Shown here: positions 1 to 15,130 of the stretch, piece by piece
How positions within the stretch are numbered: the first letter of the stretch is position 1
Layout: each line of letters starts with the position of its first letter
Assembly: GCF_913774235.1 (NCBI RefSeq)
Contig: NZ_CAJYDW010000012.1
Span: 620,001 to 684,000, forward strand
Direction: 5' to 3'
Length of the DNA: 64,000 bases
Origin: an uncultured Pseudomonas sp.
GTDB taxonomy: Bacteria > Pseudomonadota > Gammaproteobacteria > Pseudomonadales > Pseudomonadaceae
The notes under the pieces: model-generated
What the model was told of the DNA's origin: nothing
Database searches by the model: none
What the model saw: the letters and a program-made list of their open reading frames with translations, nothing else
Translations under genes and position numbers: made by a program

Positions 1-1204
<1,204 letters not shown>

Positions 1205-1266
1205 TCTCCGGACGCGGGACGCGTACCGCTGGCATCCAGGGATGGATCCGTACACAAGGAGTTCTC

Positions 1267-2286
1267 ATGCTGGTAATGCGCCCTGCGCGGGCCGCGGATC
1301 TGCCCCTGGTCCAGCGGCTCGCCGCGGATAGCCCGGTCGGCGTCACCTCGCTGCCCGACAACCCCGAGCGGCTGCGCGACAAGATCCGCACCTCCGAGGC
1401 GTCGCTGGCGGCCGAGGTGGGCTTCCATGGCGAGGAGAGCTATTTCTTCGTACTCGAAGACAGCGCCACTGGCGAGCTGCTGGGCTGCTCGGCCATCGTC
1501 GCCTCGGCCGGCTTCTCCGAGCCCTTCTACAGTTTCCGCAACGAGACCTTCATCCACGCCTCGCGCGAGTTGAAGATCCACAACAAGGTCCATGTGCTGT
1601 CGCTCTGCCATGATCTCACCGGCAACAGCGTCCTCAGCAGTTTCTACGTCCAGCGCCCGCTGCTGGACACGCCCCATGCCGAACTCAATTCCCGTGCCCG
1701 GCTGCTGTTCATGGCCGCCCATCCGGAGCGCTTCGCCGAGTCCGTGGTGGTGGAGATCGTCGGCCTGTCGGACGAAGCCGGCGAATCGCCGTTCTGGAAC
1801 GGGGTAGGGCGCAACTTCTTCGACCTCGACTACGCCTCCGCCGAACGCCTGTCCGGCCAGAAGAGCCGTACCTTCCTCGCCGAGCTGATGCCGACCTATC
1901 CGCTCTATGTGCCCTTGCTGCCGGATAGTGCCCAGGAGGCCATGGGCCAGGTGCACCCGCGGGCGCAGATCACTTTCGACATCCTCAGTCGCGAAGGCTT
2001 CGAGACCGACAACTACATCGACATCTTCGATGGCGGTCCGACGCTGCACGCCCGCACTACGGCCATCCGCTCCATCGTCGAGAGCCGCCTGGCACCGGTG
2101 CAGGAGGGGCCGGCGGCGCGCGACGATACGCCCTGGTTCCTCGTCGCCAACGATGGCCTGGAAAACTTCCGGGCCCTGGCCGCGCCGCTGCACTGGGTAC
2201 CAGGCGCAGCCGTCACCCTTTCCGCCGAGCAGATCGCCGCCCTGGAGATCGCCGAAGGCGACCGGGTTCGTCTGGTAGCGCTGTAG
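1267..2286 (+). CDS. aruF: Arginine/ornithine N-succinyltransferase, alpha subunit
   Basis: 339 residues, the usual length for AruF/AstA. The alpha subunit pairs with AruG and transfers succinyl from succinyl-CoA to arginine or ornithine, the first AST step. An AAGGAG stands 6 bases before the ATG. Family marks include the N-terminal MxxRPA segment, the GVTSLP stretch near residue 25, SRELKIHNK near 100 and the FWNGVGRNFF segment near 180, all shared with the neighbouring paralogue. Having two adjacent paralogous subunits is typical of pseudomonads, whereas enterobacteria carry a single astA. The next gene starts 26 bp downstream, so they are cotranscribed. Confidence 0.95.
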   Translation: MLVMRPARAADLPLVQRLAADSPVGVTSLPDNPERLRDKIRTSEASLAAEVGFHGEESYFFVLEDSATGELLGCSAIVASAGFSEPFYSFRNETFIHASRELKIHNKVHVLSLCHDLTGNSVLSSFYVQRPLLDTPHAELNSRARLLFMAAHPERFAESVVVEIVGLSDEAGESPFWNGVGRNFFDLDYASAERLSGQKSRTFLAELMPTYPLYVPLLPDSAQEAMGQVHPRAQITFDILSREGFETDNYIDIFDGGPTLHARTTAIRSIVESRLAPVQEGPAARDDTPWFLVANDGLENFRALAAPLHWVPGAAVTLSAEQIAALEIAEGDRVRLVAL

Positions 2287-2312
2287 CCGACCCTAGCGTC
2301 TTTGGAGGTCCG

Positions 2313-3320
2313 ATGATCGTCCGTCCCGTCACCCGTGCCGATGTCCCCGCGCTGTTGCAGCTGGCGCAAGCGGCCGGCGCCGGTCTCACCACCCTGCCGG
2401 CCAGCGAGGAGCGCCTGCTGCAGCGCGTCGAGAACGCCGAGCGCAGCTTTCTGCAGCAGGCCCAGCCCGCCGATGCGGACTATCTCTTCGCCCTGGAGGA
2501 CGACGGCGAAGTCATCGGCATCGCCGGTATCGCCGCCGCCCTCGGCCTGCGCGAGCCTTGGTACAACTACCGCGTCGGCCTGACGGTGAGCGCCTCGCGC
2601 GAGCTGGATATCCACCGGCAGATCCCCACGCTATTCCTCGCCAACGACATGACCGGCAGCTCCGAGCTGTGCTCGCTGTTCCTGCGCGCCGATCGCCGGG
2701 GCGGCGCGGCCGGGCGGCTGCTGTCCAAGTCGCGCTTCCTGTTCATCGCCGAATTCCGCGAGCTGTTCGCCGAGCGGATCATCGCCGAATTGCGCGGTAT
2801 GTCAGACGACAATGGCCAGTCGCCGTTCTGGGAGGGCCTGGGCCGGCACTTCTTCAAGATGGAGTTCTCCCAGGCGGACTACCTCACCGGCATCGGCAAT
2901 CGCGGCTTCATCGCCGAGCTGATGCCGCGCTTCCCCCTCTACACCTGCTTCCTCACGCCCGAGGCCCGCCAGGTGATCGGCCGGGTCCACCCGGACACCG
3001 AAGCTGCCCGCCGGCTGCTGGAGGCCGAGGGCTTCAACTACCAGGGTTACGTCGACATCTTCGACGCCGGCCCCACCCTGGAAGCCGAGACCGCCAAGGT
3101 CCGGGCGATCCGCGACAGCCAGCGCCTGGTGCTGGCGGTGGGCACGCCGGGCGACGACGCCGAGGTCTACCTGATCCACAACCGCAAGTGCCAGGACTGC
3201 CGCATCACCAGCGCCCGCGCGCGATTGGCCTCCGGCACCCTCGTGGTGGATCTGGCGACCGCTCGCGAGTTGCGGCTGATGGCGGGTGCCCAGGTGCGCG
3301 CCGTGCGGCTGATGCCCTGA
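2313..3320 (+). CDS. aruG: Arginine N-succinyltransferase, beta subunit
   Basis: 335 residues, AstA family, partner of AruF in the heteromeric arginine/ornithine succinyltransferase. A strong GGAGG precedes the ATG. Shared family marks are LTTLPASEERL near residue 30, SRELDIHRQ near 95, FWEGLGRHFF near 175 and IAELMPRFPLY near 205. The C-terminal region carries a CQDC pair (near residues 289-292) that the alpha paralogue lacks. The stop lies 9 bp before aruD, so translation is tightly coupled along the operon. Confidence 0.95.
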   Translation: MIVRPVTRADVPALLQLAQAAGAGLTTLPASEERLLQRVENAERSFLQQAQPADADYLFALEDDGEVIGIAGIAAALGLREPWYNYRVGLTVSASRELDIHRQIPTLFLANDMTGSSELCSLFLRADRRGGAAGRLLSKSRFLFIAEFRELFAERIIAELRGMSDDNGQSPFWEGLGRHFFKMEFSQADYLTGIGNRGFIAELMPRFPLYTCFLTPEARQVIGRVHPDTEAARRLLEAEGFNYQGYVDIFDAGPTLEAETAKVRAIRDSQRLVLAVGTPGDDAEVYLIHNRKCQDCRITSARARLASGTLVVDLATARELRLMAGAQVRAVRLMP

Positions 3321-6151
<2,831 letters not shown>

Positions 6152-6165
6152 TGCCCGGAGCCTCC

Positions 6166-6462
6166 ATGAGCCATCGTCTCGACCTCGTCCTCGAATCCAC
6201 CACCGACCAGCAGCAGGAACTGCAGGTCCAGCGCCTGGCCATCCGTCTGGCCGGCCGCGACCTCTGGCTGGAAGCCGATGGTGCCGGTGGCCTCAATATC
6301 TTCGCCGACTCCCAGGACGACGAAGACCAGACCCCGGTGCTGGTGCTGCGGCCCCAGGCCCTGAATGCCCTTGGCCTATCCATCGCTTTCGAGACCTTCG
6401 CCGACGACGGCGATGAGAATCATGTCCATGACGCCGATTGCGGTTGCGGCCACGATCATTGA
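6166..6462 (+). CDS. Small conserved protein of the AST operon with His/Cys-rich tail
   Basis: 98 residues beginning MSHRLDLVLES. A GGAG five bases before this ATG favours it over the ATG at 6151 that overlaps the aruB stop. The body is acidic and hydrophilic with no membrane segment. The last 15 residues are HVHDADCGCGHDH-like, a plausible metal-binding tail. A similar small orf sits between aruB and aruE in P. aeruginosa (PA0900, from memory), so position is conserved while function is unknown to me. AruE, encoded next, is a zinc enzyme, so a metal-handling role is conceivable but is inference. Confidence 0.75.
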   Translation: MSHRLDLVLESTTDQQQELQVQRLAIRLAGRDLWLEADGAGGLNIFADSQDDEDQTPVLVLRPQALNALGLSIAFETFADDGDENHVHDADCGCGHDH

Positions 6463-6499
6463 GTATCTAGCCCCGACACGTCGCTCAGTGGAGTAGAGC

Positions 6500-7507
6500 A
6501 TGGCTGCACCTGAACGTTATCGGTTGGCCCTTGGCCGCCTGCTGGACCTGACCCTGGCCGGCCGCGAGCCGACCGAGAAGATTCAACTGACCGCCGACGG
6601 TACCCGTCTCCACTGGTTGACCGAGGGCGTCCTGGAAGTGACGCCGCCGCTGGCGCGGGACAACGGCATGGACCTGCTGCTCTCGGCCGGTATCCATGGC
6701 AACGAGACGGCGCCCATGGAGCTGCTCGACGACCTGCTCGGCGCCATCGCCAGCGGTGCCCTGCGCCCCGCCAGTCGCCTGCTCTTCATGTTCGGCAATC
6801 CCGACGCCATGCGACGCGGGACCCGCTACCTGGAGCAGGATCTCAATCGCCTGTTCAATGGTCGCCACGCCCAGGCCGAAGGCCCGGAGGCGCAACGCGC
6901 CAACGATCTCGAGCGGCTGTCCGCGCAATTCTTCAGCAAGCCCGGGCGTGCCCGCCTGCACTACGACCTGCACACCGCCTTGCGTGCCTCGGCGCTGCCG
7001 CGCTTCGCCCTCTATCCCTGGAGCGCCGGTCGCCAGCATTCGGAAGCGGAACTGCAGCGCCTCGAAGCCGCGGGCATCGAAGCCGTGCTGCTCTACGACA
7101 AACCCGGCATTACCTTCAGCGCCTACACCTATGCCGAATGCCAGGCCGAAGCCCTGACCCTGGAGCTAGGCCAGGCCCGCCCCTTCGGCGAGAACAGCGA
7201 GCTGGACCTGAGCCGCCTGCGGCTGATGCTCGAAGCCCTGATCGAAGGTCGCGAAGCCGAATTGCCGCCGCCGGATTCGTCACTGCTGCGCTTTCGCGTG
7301 GCGCGGCAGGTGTACAAGTCCAGCCCGCGCTTCCAACTGCACCTGGCCGACGACGTGGCCAACTTCTCGCCGCTGCGCCAGGGCTCGCTGCTGGCCGAGG
7401 ATGGCAGCGAGCGCTGGATCGTCGACGAAGCCGATGCGCGCATCATCTTTCCCAACCCCAAGGTCGCCGTCGGCCTGCGCGCTGGGCTCATCGTGGTCCC
7501 AGCTTAG
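6500..7507 (+). CDS. aruE: Succinylglutamate desuccinylase
   Basis: 335 residues, zinc-dependent M14-like deacylase, last AST step: succinylglutamate gives succinate plus glutamate. The zinc ligands sit in GIHGNETAP (His66, Glu69) with the third ligand in HYDLHTALR near residue 157. The catalytic Glu is probably in [13 protein letters not shown] near residue 220. GGAG precedes the ATG. It closes the AST set: with aruCFGDB all five enzymes are present in the window. Threonine aldolase follows after only 8 bp. Confidence 0.94.
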   Translation: MAAPERYRLALGRLLDLTLAGREPTEKIQLTADGTRLHWLTEGVLEVTPPLARDNGMDLLLSAGIHGNETAPMELLDDLLGAIASGALRPASRLLFMFGNPDAMRRGTRYLEQDLNRLFNGRHAQAEGPEAQRANDLERLSAQFFSKPGRARLHYDLHTALRASALPRFALYPWSAGRQHSEAELQRLEAAGIEAVLLYDKPGITFSAYTYAECQAEALTLELGQARPFGENSELDLSRLRLMLEALIEGREAELPPPDSSLLRFRVARQVYKSSPRFQLHLADDVANFSPLRQGSLLAEDGSERWIVDEADARIIFPNPKVAVGLRAGLIVVPA

Positions 7508-7515
7508 AGGTAGCC

Positions 7516-8514
7516 ATGATCGACCTGCGTAGCGATACCGTCACCCAGCCCACGCCGGCCATGCGCCAGGCCATGCTGGAGGCCGAGGTCGGCGATGACG
7601 TCTACGGCGAAGACCCCACCGTCACGCGCCTGGAACAGCGCCTCGCCGGCGATCTCGGCCTGGCCGCGGGACTCTTCGTGCCCAGCGGCACCATGAGCAA
7701 CCTGCTGGGTCTGCTGGCACATTGCGAGCGGGGTGACGAGTACCTGGTGGGGCAGCAGGCCCATACCTACAAATACGAGGGCGGTGGCGCCGCGGTGCTG
7801 GGTTCGATCCAGCCGCAGCCCATCGAGATGGCCGCCGACGGCAGCCTGGACCTCGAGCTGGTGCGCAGCTACATCAAGGCCGACGACTTCCACTTCGCCC
7901 GTACCCGGCTGCTGGCACTGGAAAACACCATGCATGGGAAGGTGCTGCCGCTGGACTATCTGGCGGCAGCGCGAGCCTTTACCCGGGAGCACGGCCTGGC
8001 CCTGCACCTGGACGGTGCCAGGCTGTACAACGCGGCGGTCAAGCTGGGCGTGCCCGTGCGCGAGATCAGCCAGCATTTCGATTCGGTGTCGGTCTGCCTG
8101 TCCAAGGGTCTCGGTGCCCCGGTCGGCTCGGTACTCTGCGGCGATGCCGCCCTTATCGCCAAGGCGCGGTGCTGGCGCAAGGTGGTCGGCGGCGGCATGC
8201 GCCAGGCCGGCCTGCTGGCGGCGGCGGGACTCCATGTCCTCGACCATCATGTCGAGCGCCTGGCCGAGGATCACGCCCACGCCGCGCAACTCGGCAATGC
8301 CCTGGCCGAACTCGGCTACCAGGTGGAGCCGGTGCAGACCAACATGGTCTATCTCGCCCTGGGCGACGCGGCGCCCGCCCTGCAGGCCTTCCTCGCCGAG
8401 CGCGGCATCCGCATCAGCCCGGCACCGCGGCTGCGGCTGGTCACCCATCTGGACGTCAGCGCGGCCGATATCGCCGCCGTGATCGCCGCTTTCGCCGCCT
8501 ACCGCCGCGGCTAA
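7516..8514 (+). CDS. ltaE: Low-specificity L-threonine aldolase
   Basis: 332 residues, fold-type I PLP enzyme cleaving L-threonine and L-allo-threonine to glycine and acetaldehyde. It begins [10 protein letters not shown] as in E. coli LtaE. The PLP lysine is Lys197 in [11 protein letters not shown], and LHLDGAR carries the cofactor Asp. AGAGG before the ATG supports the start. It lies 8 bp after aruE on the same strand, so it is probably cotranscribed with arginine catabolism, an arrangement I do not recall as standard. Gene identity is firm; the link with AST is inference. Confidence 0.92.
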   Translation: MIDLRSDTVTQPTPAMRQAMLEAEVGDDVYGEDPTVTRLEQRLAGDLGLAAGLFVPSGTMSNLLGLLAHCERGDEYLVGQQAHTYKYEGGGAAVLGSIQPQPIEMAADGSLDLELVRSYIKADDFHFARTRLLALENTMHGKVLPLDYLAAARAFTREHGLALHLDGARLYNAAVKLGVPVREISQHFDSVSVCLSKGLGAPVGSVLCGDAALIAKARCWRKVVGGGMRQAGLLAAAGLHVLDHHVERLAEDHAHAAQLGNALAELGYQVEPVQTNMVYLALGDAAPALQAFLAERGIRISPAPRLRLVTHLDVSAADIAAVIAAFAAYRRG

Positions 8515-8700
8515 GTCTTTCGACGACGTTTTTCCTGCGCAACCGGGGCGACACCGGGGCGCGGGCGTCGATATACTCCCAGGCATGCGTGTCCGTTTTC
8601 CGCACGTGCCGCGTCTGCGGCGCCCGCTTCGTTCGTCTCGTCTGCGATCCAGGTCGGATGCCCGTCACGCGCGTCGAAAAGCCCATTGTCTGGAATGAAT

Positions 8701-11325
<2,625 letters not shown>

Positions 11326-11419
11326 GGTTTCCACGGCGGGCGCGGGCGGCCAGGGGAGGGCGGCCCGACACCTCATCCAACAATGTAAATCAGATTTTTC
11401 TGCGGACGGGCAGCAAGCA

Positions 11420-12655
11420 ATGGCATTGATCGTACAGAAATTCGGCGGTACCTCGGTGGGTACGGTGGAGCGTATCGAGCAGGTCGCCGACAAGGTGAAA
11501 CGCTTCCATGAAGCGGGCGACGAGATCGTGGTGGTGGTATCGGCCATGAGTGGTGAGACCAATCGCCTGATCGGCCTGGCCAAGCAGATCATGGAGCAAC
11601 CCGATCCGCGTGAGCTGGACGTCATGGTCTCCACCGGCGAACAGGTCACCATCGGCCTGCTGGCCATGGCGCTGCTCAAGCGCGGCGTCCAGGCGGTGTC
11701 CTATACCGGCAGCCAGGTGCGCATCCTCACCGACAGCGCCCATACCAAGGCGCGCATCCAGCAGATCGACGACGCGCGCATCCGTGCCGACCTCAAGGCG
11801 CGCAAGGTGGTGGTCGTGGCCGGCTTCCAGGGCGTCGACGAGCAGGGCAACATCACCACCCTGGGCCGGGGTGGTTCCGACACCACCGGCGTGGCCCTGG
11901 CGGCCGCGCTGAAGGCCGACGAGTGCCAGATCTACACCGACGTCGACGGCGTCTACACCACCGACCCCCGTGTGGTGCCCCAGGCCCAGCGCCTGGACAA
12001 GATCACCTTCGAAGAGATGCTGGAAATGGCCAGCCTCGGCTCCAAGGTGCTGCAGATCCGCTCGGTGGAGTTCGCCGGCAAGTACAACGTGCCGCTGCGT
12101 GTGCTGCACAGCTTCCAGGAGGGTCCGGGCACCCTCATTACCCTTGATGAAGAGGAATCCATGGAACAGCCGATCATCTCCGGCATCGCCTTCAACCGTG
12201 ACGAAGCCAAGCTCACCATTCGCGGTGTGCCGGATACCCCCGGCGTGGCCTTCAAGATCCTCGGCCCGATCAGTGCCGCCAACATCGAAGTCGACATGAT
12301 CGTGCAGAACGTGGCGCACGATAACACCACCGACTTCACCTTCACCGTGCACCGCAACGACTACCAGAGCGCCCTGGAGATCCTCAAGCGCACCGGCGTC
12401 GAGATTGGCGCGCGGGAGTCGGTGGGCGACACCAAGATCGCCAAGGTGTCCATCGTCGGCGTGGGCATGAGATCCCATGCCGGCGTGGCCAGCCAGATGT
12501 TCGAAGCCCTGGCCAAGGAGAGCATCAACATCCAGATGATCTCCACCTCCGAGATCAAGGTCTCGGTGGTGATCGAGGAGAAATACCTCGAGCTGGCCGT
12601 GCGCGCCTTGCACACCGCCTTCGAACTCGACGCCCCGGCACGCGGCGCCGAGTGA
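11420..12655 (+). CDS. lysC: Aspartate kinase (alpha subunit)
   Basis: 411 residues, first enzyme of the Asp-derived amino acid pathway (lysine, threonine, methionine, diaminopimelate). The kinase domain starts [10 protein letters not shown] with STGEQVT and [10 protein letters not shown]-like motifs (here GRGGSDTTG). Two ACT repeats occupy about residues 265-411 and bind feedback amino acids. The alaS-lysC-rsmA order is typical of gammaproteobacteria. An in-frame ATG with its own ribosome site at 12161 probably gives a separate beta subunit (see that entry). Confidence 0.95.
   Translation: MALIVQKFGGTSVGTVERIEQVADKVKRFHEAGDEIVVVVSAMSGETNRLIGLAKQIMEQPDPRELDVMVSTGEQVTIGLLAMALLKRGVQAVSYTGSQVRILTDSAHTKARIQQIDDARIRADLKARKVVVVAGFQGVDEQGNITTLGRGGSDTTGVALAAALKADECQIYTDVDGVYTTDPRVVPQAQRLDKITFEEMLEMASLGSKVLQIRSVEFAGKYNVPLRVLHSFQEGPGTLITLDEEESMEQPIISGIAFNRDEAKLTIRGVPDTPGVAFKILGPISAANIEVDMIVQNVAHDNTTDFTFTVHRNDYQSALEILKRTGVEIGARESVGDTKIAKVSIVGVGMRSHAGVASQMFEALAKESINIQMISTSEIKVSVVIEEKYLELAVRALHTAFELDAPARGAE
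12161..12655 (+). CDS. Internal start: aspartate kinase beta (ACT) subunit
   Basis: ATG at 12161 is codon 248 of lysC, in frame, preceded by AGAGGA five bases upstream. The product would be 164 residues containing only the ACT regulatory domains ([11 protein letters not shown]...). This matches the position and opening of the beta subunit in alpha2-beta2 aspartokinases such as those of Corynebacterium and Bacillus, where the small subunit comes from an internal start. The start and ribosome site are seen; that it is used here is inference. Confidence 0.6.
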   Translation: MEQPIISGIAFNRDEAKLTIRGVPDTPGVAFKILGPISAANIEVDMIVQNVAHDNTTDFTFTVHRNDYQSALEILKRTGVEIGARESVGDTKIAKVSIVGVGMRSHAGVASQMFEALAKESINIQMISTSEIKVSVVIEEKYLELAVRALHTAFELDAPARGAE

Positions 12656-12706
12656 CCATGAAGCGAGGCCCCTGCCACAGGGGTCTCATCTATCGCCCAG
12701 GCTGCG

Positions 12707-12735
12707 GAACTTTCCTTGCATGAATGCAGGTCAAT
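12707..12735 (+). promoter_or_regulatory. Possible AlgU (sigma-22)-type promoter before rsmA
   Basis: GAACTT at 12707-12712 and (G)TCAAT at 12730-12735 with a 17-18 bp spacer resemble the AlgU consensus GAACTT-N16-17-TCTGA. AlgU is known to raise rsmA expression in P. aeruginosa. The -35 half is exact, the -10 half is imperfect. It would give a leader of about 70 nt. Confidence 0.4.
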
Positions 12736-12809
12736 AGCGACTAGAGGGTCCATTCAGGGATCGTTCCGGGTTATTCGTGCAGACTGGGTTAAAGCTTAAG
12801 GAGAATGGA

Positions 12810-12995
12810 ATGCTTATTTTGACTCGTCGGGTTGGTGAGACCCTGATGGTAGGTGACGAAGTCACCGTGACGGTGCTGGGAGTCAAGGGCAACCAGGTCC
12901 GCATCGGTGTCAACGCGCCCAAGGAAGTCGCGGTTCATCGCGAGGAAATCTACCAGCGCATCCAGAAGGAAAAGGACCAAGAACCAAACCACTGA
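12810..12995 (+). CDS. rsmA: Carbon storage regulator, RNA-binding translational repressor
   Basis: 61 residues, CsrA/RsmA dimer that binds GGA in hairpin loops of mRNA leaders and is titrated by small RNAs of the RsmY/Z type. The sequence [19 protein letters not shown]...[24 protein letters not shown] is complete, including the RNA-contacting Arg44. It appears to differ from P. aeruginosa RsmA at one position (Glu for Asp near residue 17). AAGGAG at 12798-12803 is a very good ribosome site. The leader itself contains several GGA, which would permit autoregulation. tRNA-Ser follows 61 bp after the stop. Confidence 0.96.
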   Translation: MLILTRRVGETLMVGDEVTVTVLGVKGNQVRIGVNAPKEVAVHREEIYQRIQKEKDQEPNH

Positions 12996-13015
12996 TTTTT
13001 TTTGAATTTTTCTCT

Positions 13016-13043
13016 TTGCAAATGGGCAAACCTTCGATATAGT
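13016..13043 (+). promoter_or_regulatory. Promoter of tRNA-Ser
   Basis: TTGCAA at 13016-13021 and TATAGT at 13038-13043, 16-bp spacer, about 14 bp before the mature tRNA 5' end. A good sigma-70 match placed just where a tRNA promoter is expected. Confidence 0.65.
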
Positions 13044-13056
13044 TTCGCCCCGTTGC

Positions 13057-13147
13057 GGTGAGGTGGCCGAGTGGCCGAAGGCGCTCCCCTGCTAAGGGAG
13101 TACACCTCAAAAGGGTGTCGAGGGTTCGAATCCCTCCCTCACCGCCA
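13057..13147 (+). tRNA. tRNA-Ser (GCU)
   Basis: 91 nt including encoded CCA. The acceptor stem GGTGAGG pairs with CCTCACC, the discriminator is G and CCA follows at 13145-13147. The anticodon loop CTGCTAA has GCT at 13091-13093, closed by CTCCC/GGGAG. A long variable arm (TACACCTCAAAAGGGTGTC region) marks a class II tRNA, and the T-loop is GTTCGAATC. It decodes AGC/AGU. The position after rsmA matches P. aeruginosa. Confidence 0.97.
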
Positions 13148-13212
13148 TTTGCAAGATCTGGCTCCGCTGTACTGACCTCGAAGGTAAGTACCTGATAAAC
13201 AAGCAAATTTGC

Positions 13213-13240
13213 TTGACACATCAGAAACGGTAGCTAGAAT
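13213..13240 (+). promoter_or_regulatory. Promoter of tRNA-Arg pair
   Basis: TTGACA at 13213-13218 (exact -35) and TAGAAT at 13235-13240, 16-bp spacer, 13 bp before the first tRNA-Arg. No comparable promoter is visible in the 60-bp spacer between the two copies, so both are probably made as one precursor. Confidence 0.7.
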
Positions 13241-13253
13241 ACGCAGCTTCAAC

Positions 13254-13330
13254 GCACTCGTAGCTCAGCTGGATAGAGTACTCGGCTACGAACCGAGCGG
13301 TCGGAGGTTCGAATCCTCCCGAGTGCGCCA
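13254..13330 (+). tRNA. tRNA-Arg (ACG), copy 1
   Basis: 77 nt with encoded CCA. The acceptor stem GCACTCG pairs with CGAGTGC, discriminator G. The anticodon ACG is at 13288-13290 in loop CTACGAA, stem CTCGG/CCGAG. A34 is expected to be edited to inosine to read CGU, CGC and CGA. Identical over its whole length to copy 2. Confidence 0.97.
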
Positions 13331-13390
13331 AATCGACGAAGCCTCTGGCTTCAGCAGTACCAGCGGTGTTCTGGCTAAACGCACCGAAAC

Positions 13391-13467
13391 GCACTCGTAG
13401 CTCAGCTGGATAGAGTACTCGGCTACGAACCGAGCGGTCGGAGGTTCGAATCCTCCCGAGTGCGCCA
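13391..13467 (+). tRNA. tRNA-Arg (ACG), copy 2
   Basis: Second, identical 77-nt copy, anticodon ACG at 13425-13427, with encoded CCA. The 60-bp spacer between copies holds a small hairpin (GAAGCC-TCT-GGCTTC, 13336-13350) that may separate the precursors for processing. An intrinsic terminator follows 10 bp downstream. Confidence 0.97.
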
Positions 13468-13476
13468 AACATGAAG

Positions 13477-13506
13477 AAGGGCCTGCAGCGATGCAGGCCC
13501 TTTTTT
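13477..13506 (+). terminator. Intrinsic terminator after tRNA-Arg
   Basis: AAGGGCCTGCA, loop GCGA, TGCAGGCCCTT, then a run of Ts. An 11-bp perfect stem with a T tract ends the tRNA transcript. Confidence 0.9.
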
Positions 13507-13678
13507 ATTGCCCATGGATTAGGGTTTATTGCTCCAGACTCCAAGGTTGTGGGTTTATTGGCGGGACTGGCTATAGCGTCGTATTTATTTGCTTGGGCTG
13601 GACCCGATAGCCACGGCCAACGAATTCTTCGAAGCCTCACCTTTATCCGAATATTGCCTTGCCAGTGAGGGTTGCATC

Positions 13679-14119
13679 ATGCAGTGGGACAGACCCGCTC
13701 CGCACCTTATGCCGCTGCGGATCGGTGCCGAGCACATCGACGGTCTGGGGCATGCCAATAATGCCGCCTACGTGACCTGGCTGGAGCAATGCGCCTGGCA
13801 ACACTCCAGCGCCCTGGGGCTGGATCTGGCGACCTTCCAGCGGCTGGATCGGGCGATGGCCGTCGTCCGCCACGAAATCGATTACCTCGTCAGTGGCCGC
13901 CAGGATGACGAGTTGCTACTGGGCACCTGGCTGGTGGACTGGGATCGCCGCCTGCGCATGACGCGCCAGTTCCAGCTGCAGCGCCCCGCCGATGGCGTGA
14001 CCTTGCTGCGCGCCCGGACGACCTTCGTCTGCATCGAACTCTCGTCCGGCAAGCCTAAGCGCATGCCGGCCGAGTTCCTGGCCGGTTACGGCCAGGCTTT
14101 GCCGGGGGAGGGGAGCTAA
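13679..14119 (+). CDS. Acyl-CoA thioesterase, 4HBT/YbgC hotdog fold
   Basis: 146 residues from the ATG at 13679. Single hotdog domain with [22 protein letters not shown] near residues 20-40, where the D/H-G-x-x-N motif carries the active site of 4-hydroxybenzoyl-CoA thioesterase-like enzymes. It hydrolyses acyl-CoA esters; substrate unknown. No clear Shine-Dalgarno precedes the ATG (GAGGGTTGCATC is weak). The stop is 2 bp before the dusC start, so they form an operon. An in-frame opening to 13589 lacks protein-like sequence and is left out. Confidence 0.8.
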   Translation: MQWDRPAPHLMPLRIGAEHIDGLGHANNAAYVTWLEQCAWQHSSALGLDLATFQRLDRAMAVVRHEIDYLVSGRQDDELLLGTWLVDWDRRLRMTRQFQLQRPADGVTLLRARTTFVCIELSSGKPKRMPAEFLAGYGQALPGEGS

Positions 14120-14121
14120 CC

Positions 14122-15120
14122 ATGGAGATCGCCCTGGCGCCCATGGAGGGTCTCGTCGACGACATCCTGCGCGAGTTGCTGACCGAGGTCGGTGGACTCG
14201 ACTGGTGCGTGAGCGAATTCATCCGCATCTGCGACCGCCTGTTGCCCGCGGCGGCCTTTGCCAAGCTGGCGCCGGAGCTGGCGCAGGGCGCACGGACGCC
14301 CTCGGGTACGCCCATGCGGGTGCAACTGTTGGGGTCGGATCCGGCCTGCCTCGCCGACAACGCCGCCTTTGCCTGCACCCTGGGCGCGCCGGTCATCGAT
14401 CTCAACTTCGGCTGCCCGGCCAAGACCGTCAACAAGTCCCGCGGCGGGGCGGTGTTGCTCAAGGAGCCCGAACTGCTCAACCGCATCGTCGAGAGCGTCC
14501 GCCAGGCCGTGCCGGCGGCCATTCCGGTGACTGCCAAGATGCGTCTGGGCTACGACAGCCCGGACAGCGCCCTGGCCTGCGCCGAGGCCCTGGCGGATGG
14601 CGGCGCGGCGCAACTGGTGGTCCATGCACGGACCAAGGTCGAGGGCTATCGTCCGCCGGCGCACTGGGAGTGGGTGGCGCGGGTGGCCGACCGGGTCGCC
14701 GTGCCGGTACTGGCCAATGGCGAGATCTGGACCTTGGATGATTACTGGCGCTGCCGCAGCGTCAGCGGCCAGGCCGCGGTAATGCTGGGTCGTGGTCTGG
14801 TCTCGCGCCCGGACCTGGCGCTGCAGATCGCCGCGGCCGTGCGCGGTGAGGAGGTGCGCCCCCTGGGCTGGGTCGAGATCCTGCCGCTGGTGCAGCGTTT
14901 CTGGCTGATGGCCCAGCGCAAACTGGCACCGCGCTACGCCCCCGGACGGCTAAAGCAATGGCTCGGCATGCTGACGCGCAGTTATCCCGAGGCCGCGACC
15001 CTGTTCGCCCAGGTGCGGCGCGAATCCGATTGCGCGCTGATCGACCGCCTGCTCGGCATGACCGGGCAAAACCCTGTCAACCTTGATCTCGATCAAGAAC
15101 GCCGGCCGCAACTCGTCTAG
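14122..15120 (+). CDS. dusC: tRNA-dihydrouridine(16) synthase
   Basis: 332 residues, FMN-dependent reductase modifying U16 in the tRNA D-loop. A TIM barrel begins APMEGLVD, catalytic Cys98 is in [15 protein letters not shown], the FMN/phosphate-binding segments are MRLGYD, HARTK and NGEIW near residue 200, and a C-terminal helical tRNA-binding domain follows. Cys98 coincides with E. coli DusC. GGAGG precedes the ATG. The last codons overlap a perfect ANR box (15083-15096) that points to a transcript starting just after the stop. Confidence 0.92.
   Translation: MEIALAPMEGLVDDILRELLTEVGGLDWCVSEFIRICDRLLPAAAFAKLAPELAQGARTPSGTPMRVQLLGSDPACLADNAAFACTLGAPVIDLNFGCPAKTVNKSRGGAVLLKEPELLNRIVESVRQAVPAAIPVTAKMRLGYDSPDSALACAEALADGGAAQLVVHARTKVEGYRPPAHWEWVARVADRVAVPVLANGEIWTLDDYWRCRSVSGQAAVMLGRGLVSRPDLALQIAAAVRGEEVRPLGWVEILPLVQRFWLMAQRKLAPRYAPGRLKQWLGMLTRSYPEAATLFAQVRRESDCALIDRLLGMTGQNPVNLDLDQERRPQLV
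15083..15096 (+). promoter_or_regulatory. Perfect ANR/FNR box inside the dusC 3' end
   Basis: TTGAT-CTCG-ATCAA is an exact FNR/ANR dyad centred at 15089.5. Taking the usual -41.5 placement, transcription would start near 15131, and a TAGTCT at 15118-15123 fits a -10 box. What follows is a 70-nt segment closed by a strong intrinsic terminator, so the box seems to serve a short non-coding transcript and not the next gene. Confidence 0.65.
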
Positions 15121-15130
15121 TCTGCAAGGA

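Noticed and set aside
13054-13470. Prophage or genomic island inserted at the tRNA-Ser/tRNA-Arg cluster
   Set aside because: No integrase, no direct repeat of a tRNA 3' end and ordinary core genes on both sides.
13515-13565. A tRNA-like T-arm sequence (CCAAGGTTGTGGGTT) after the tRNA-Arg pair
   Set aside because: No matching acceptor or anticodon stem and no CCA; too short to call a tRNA remnant or attachment site.
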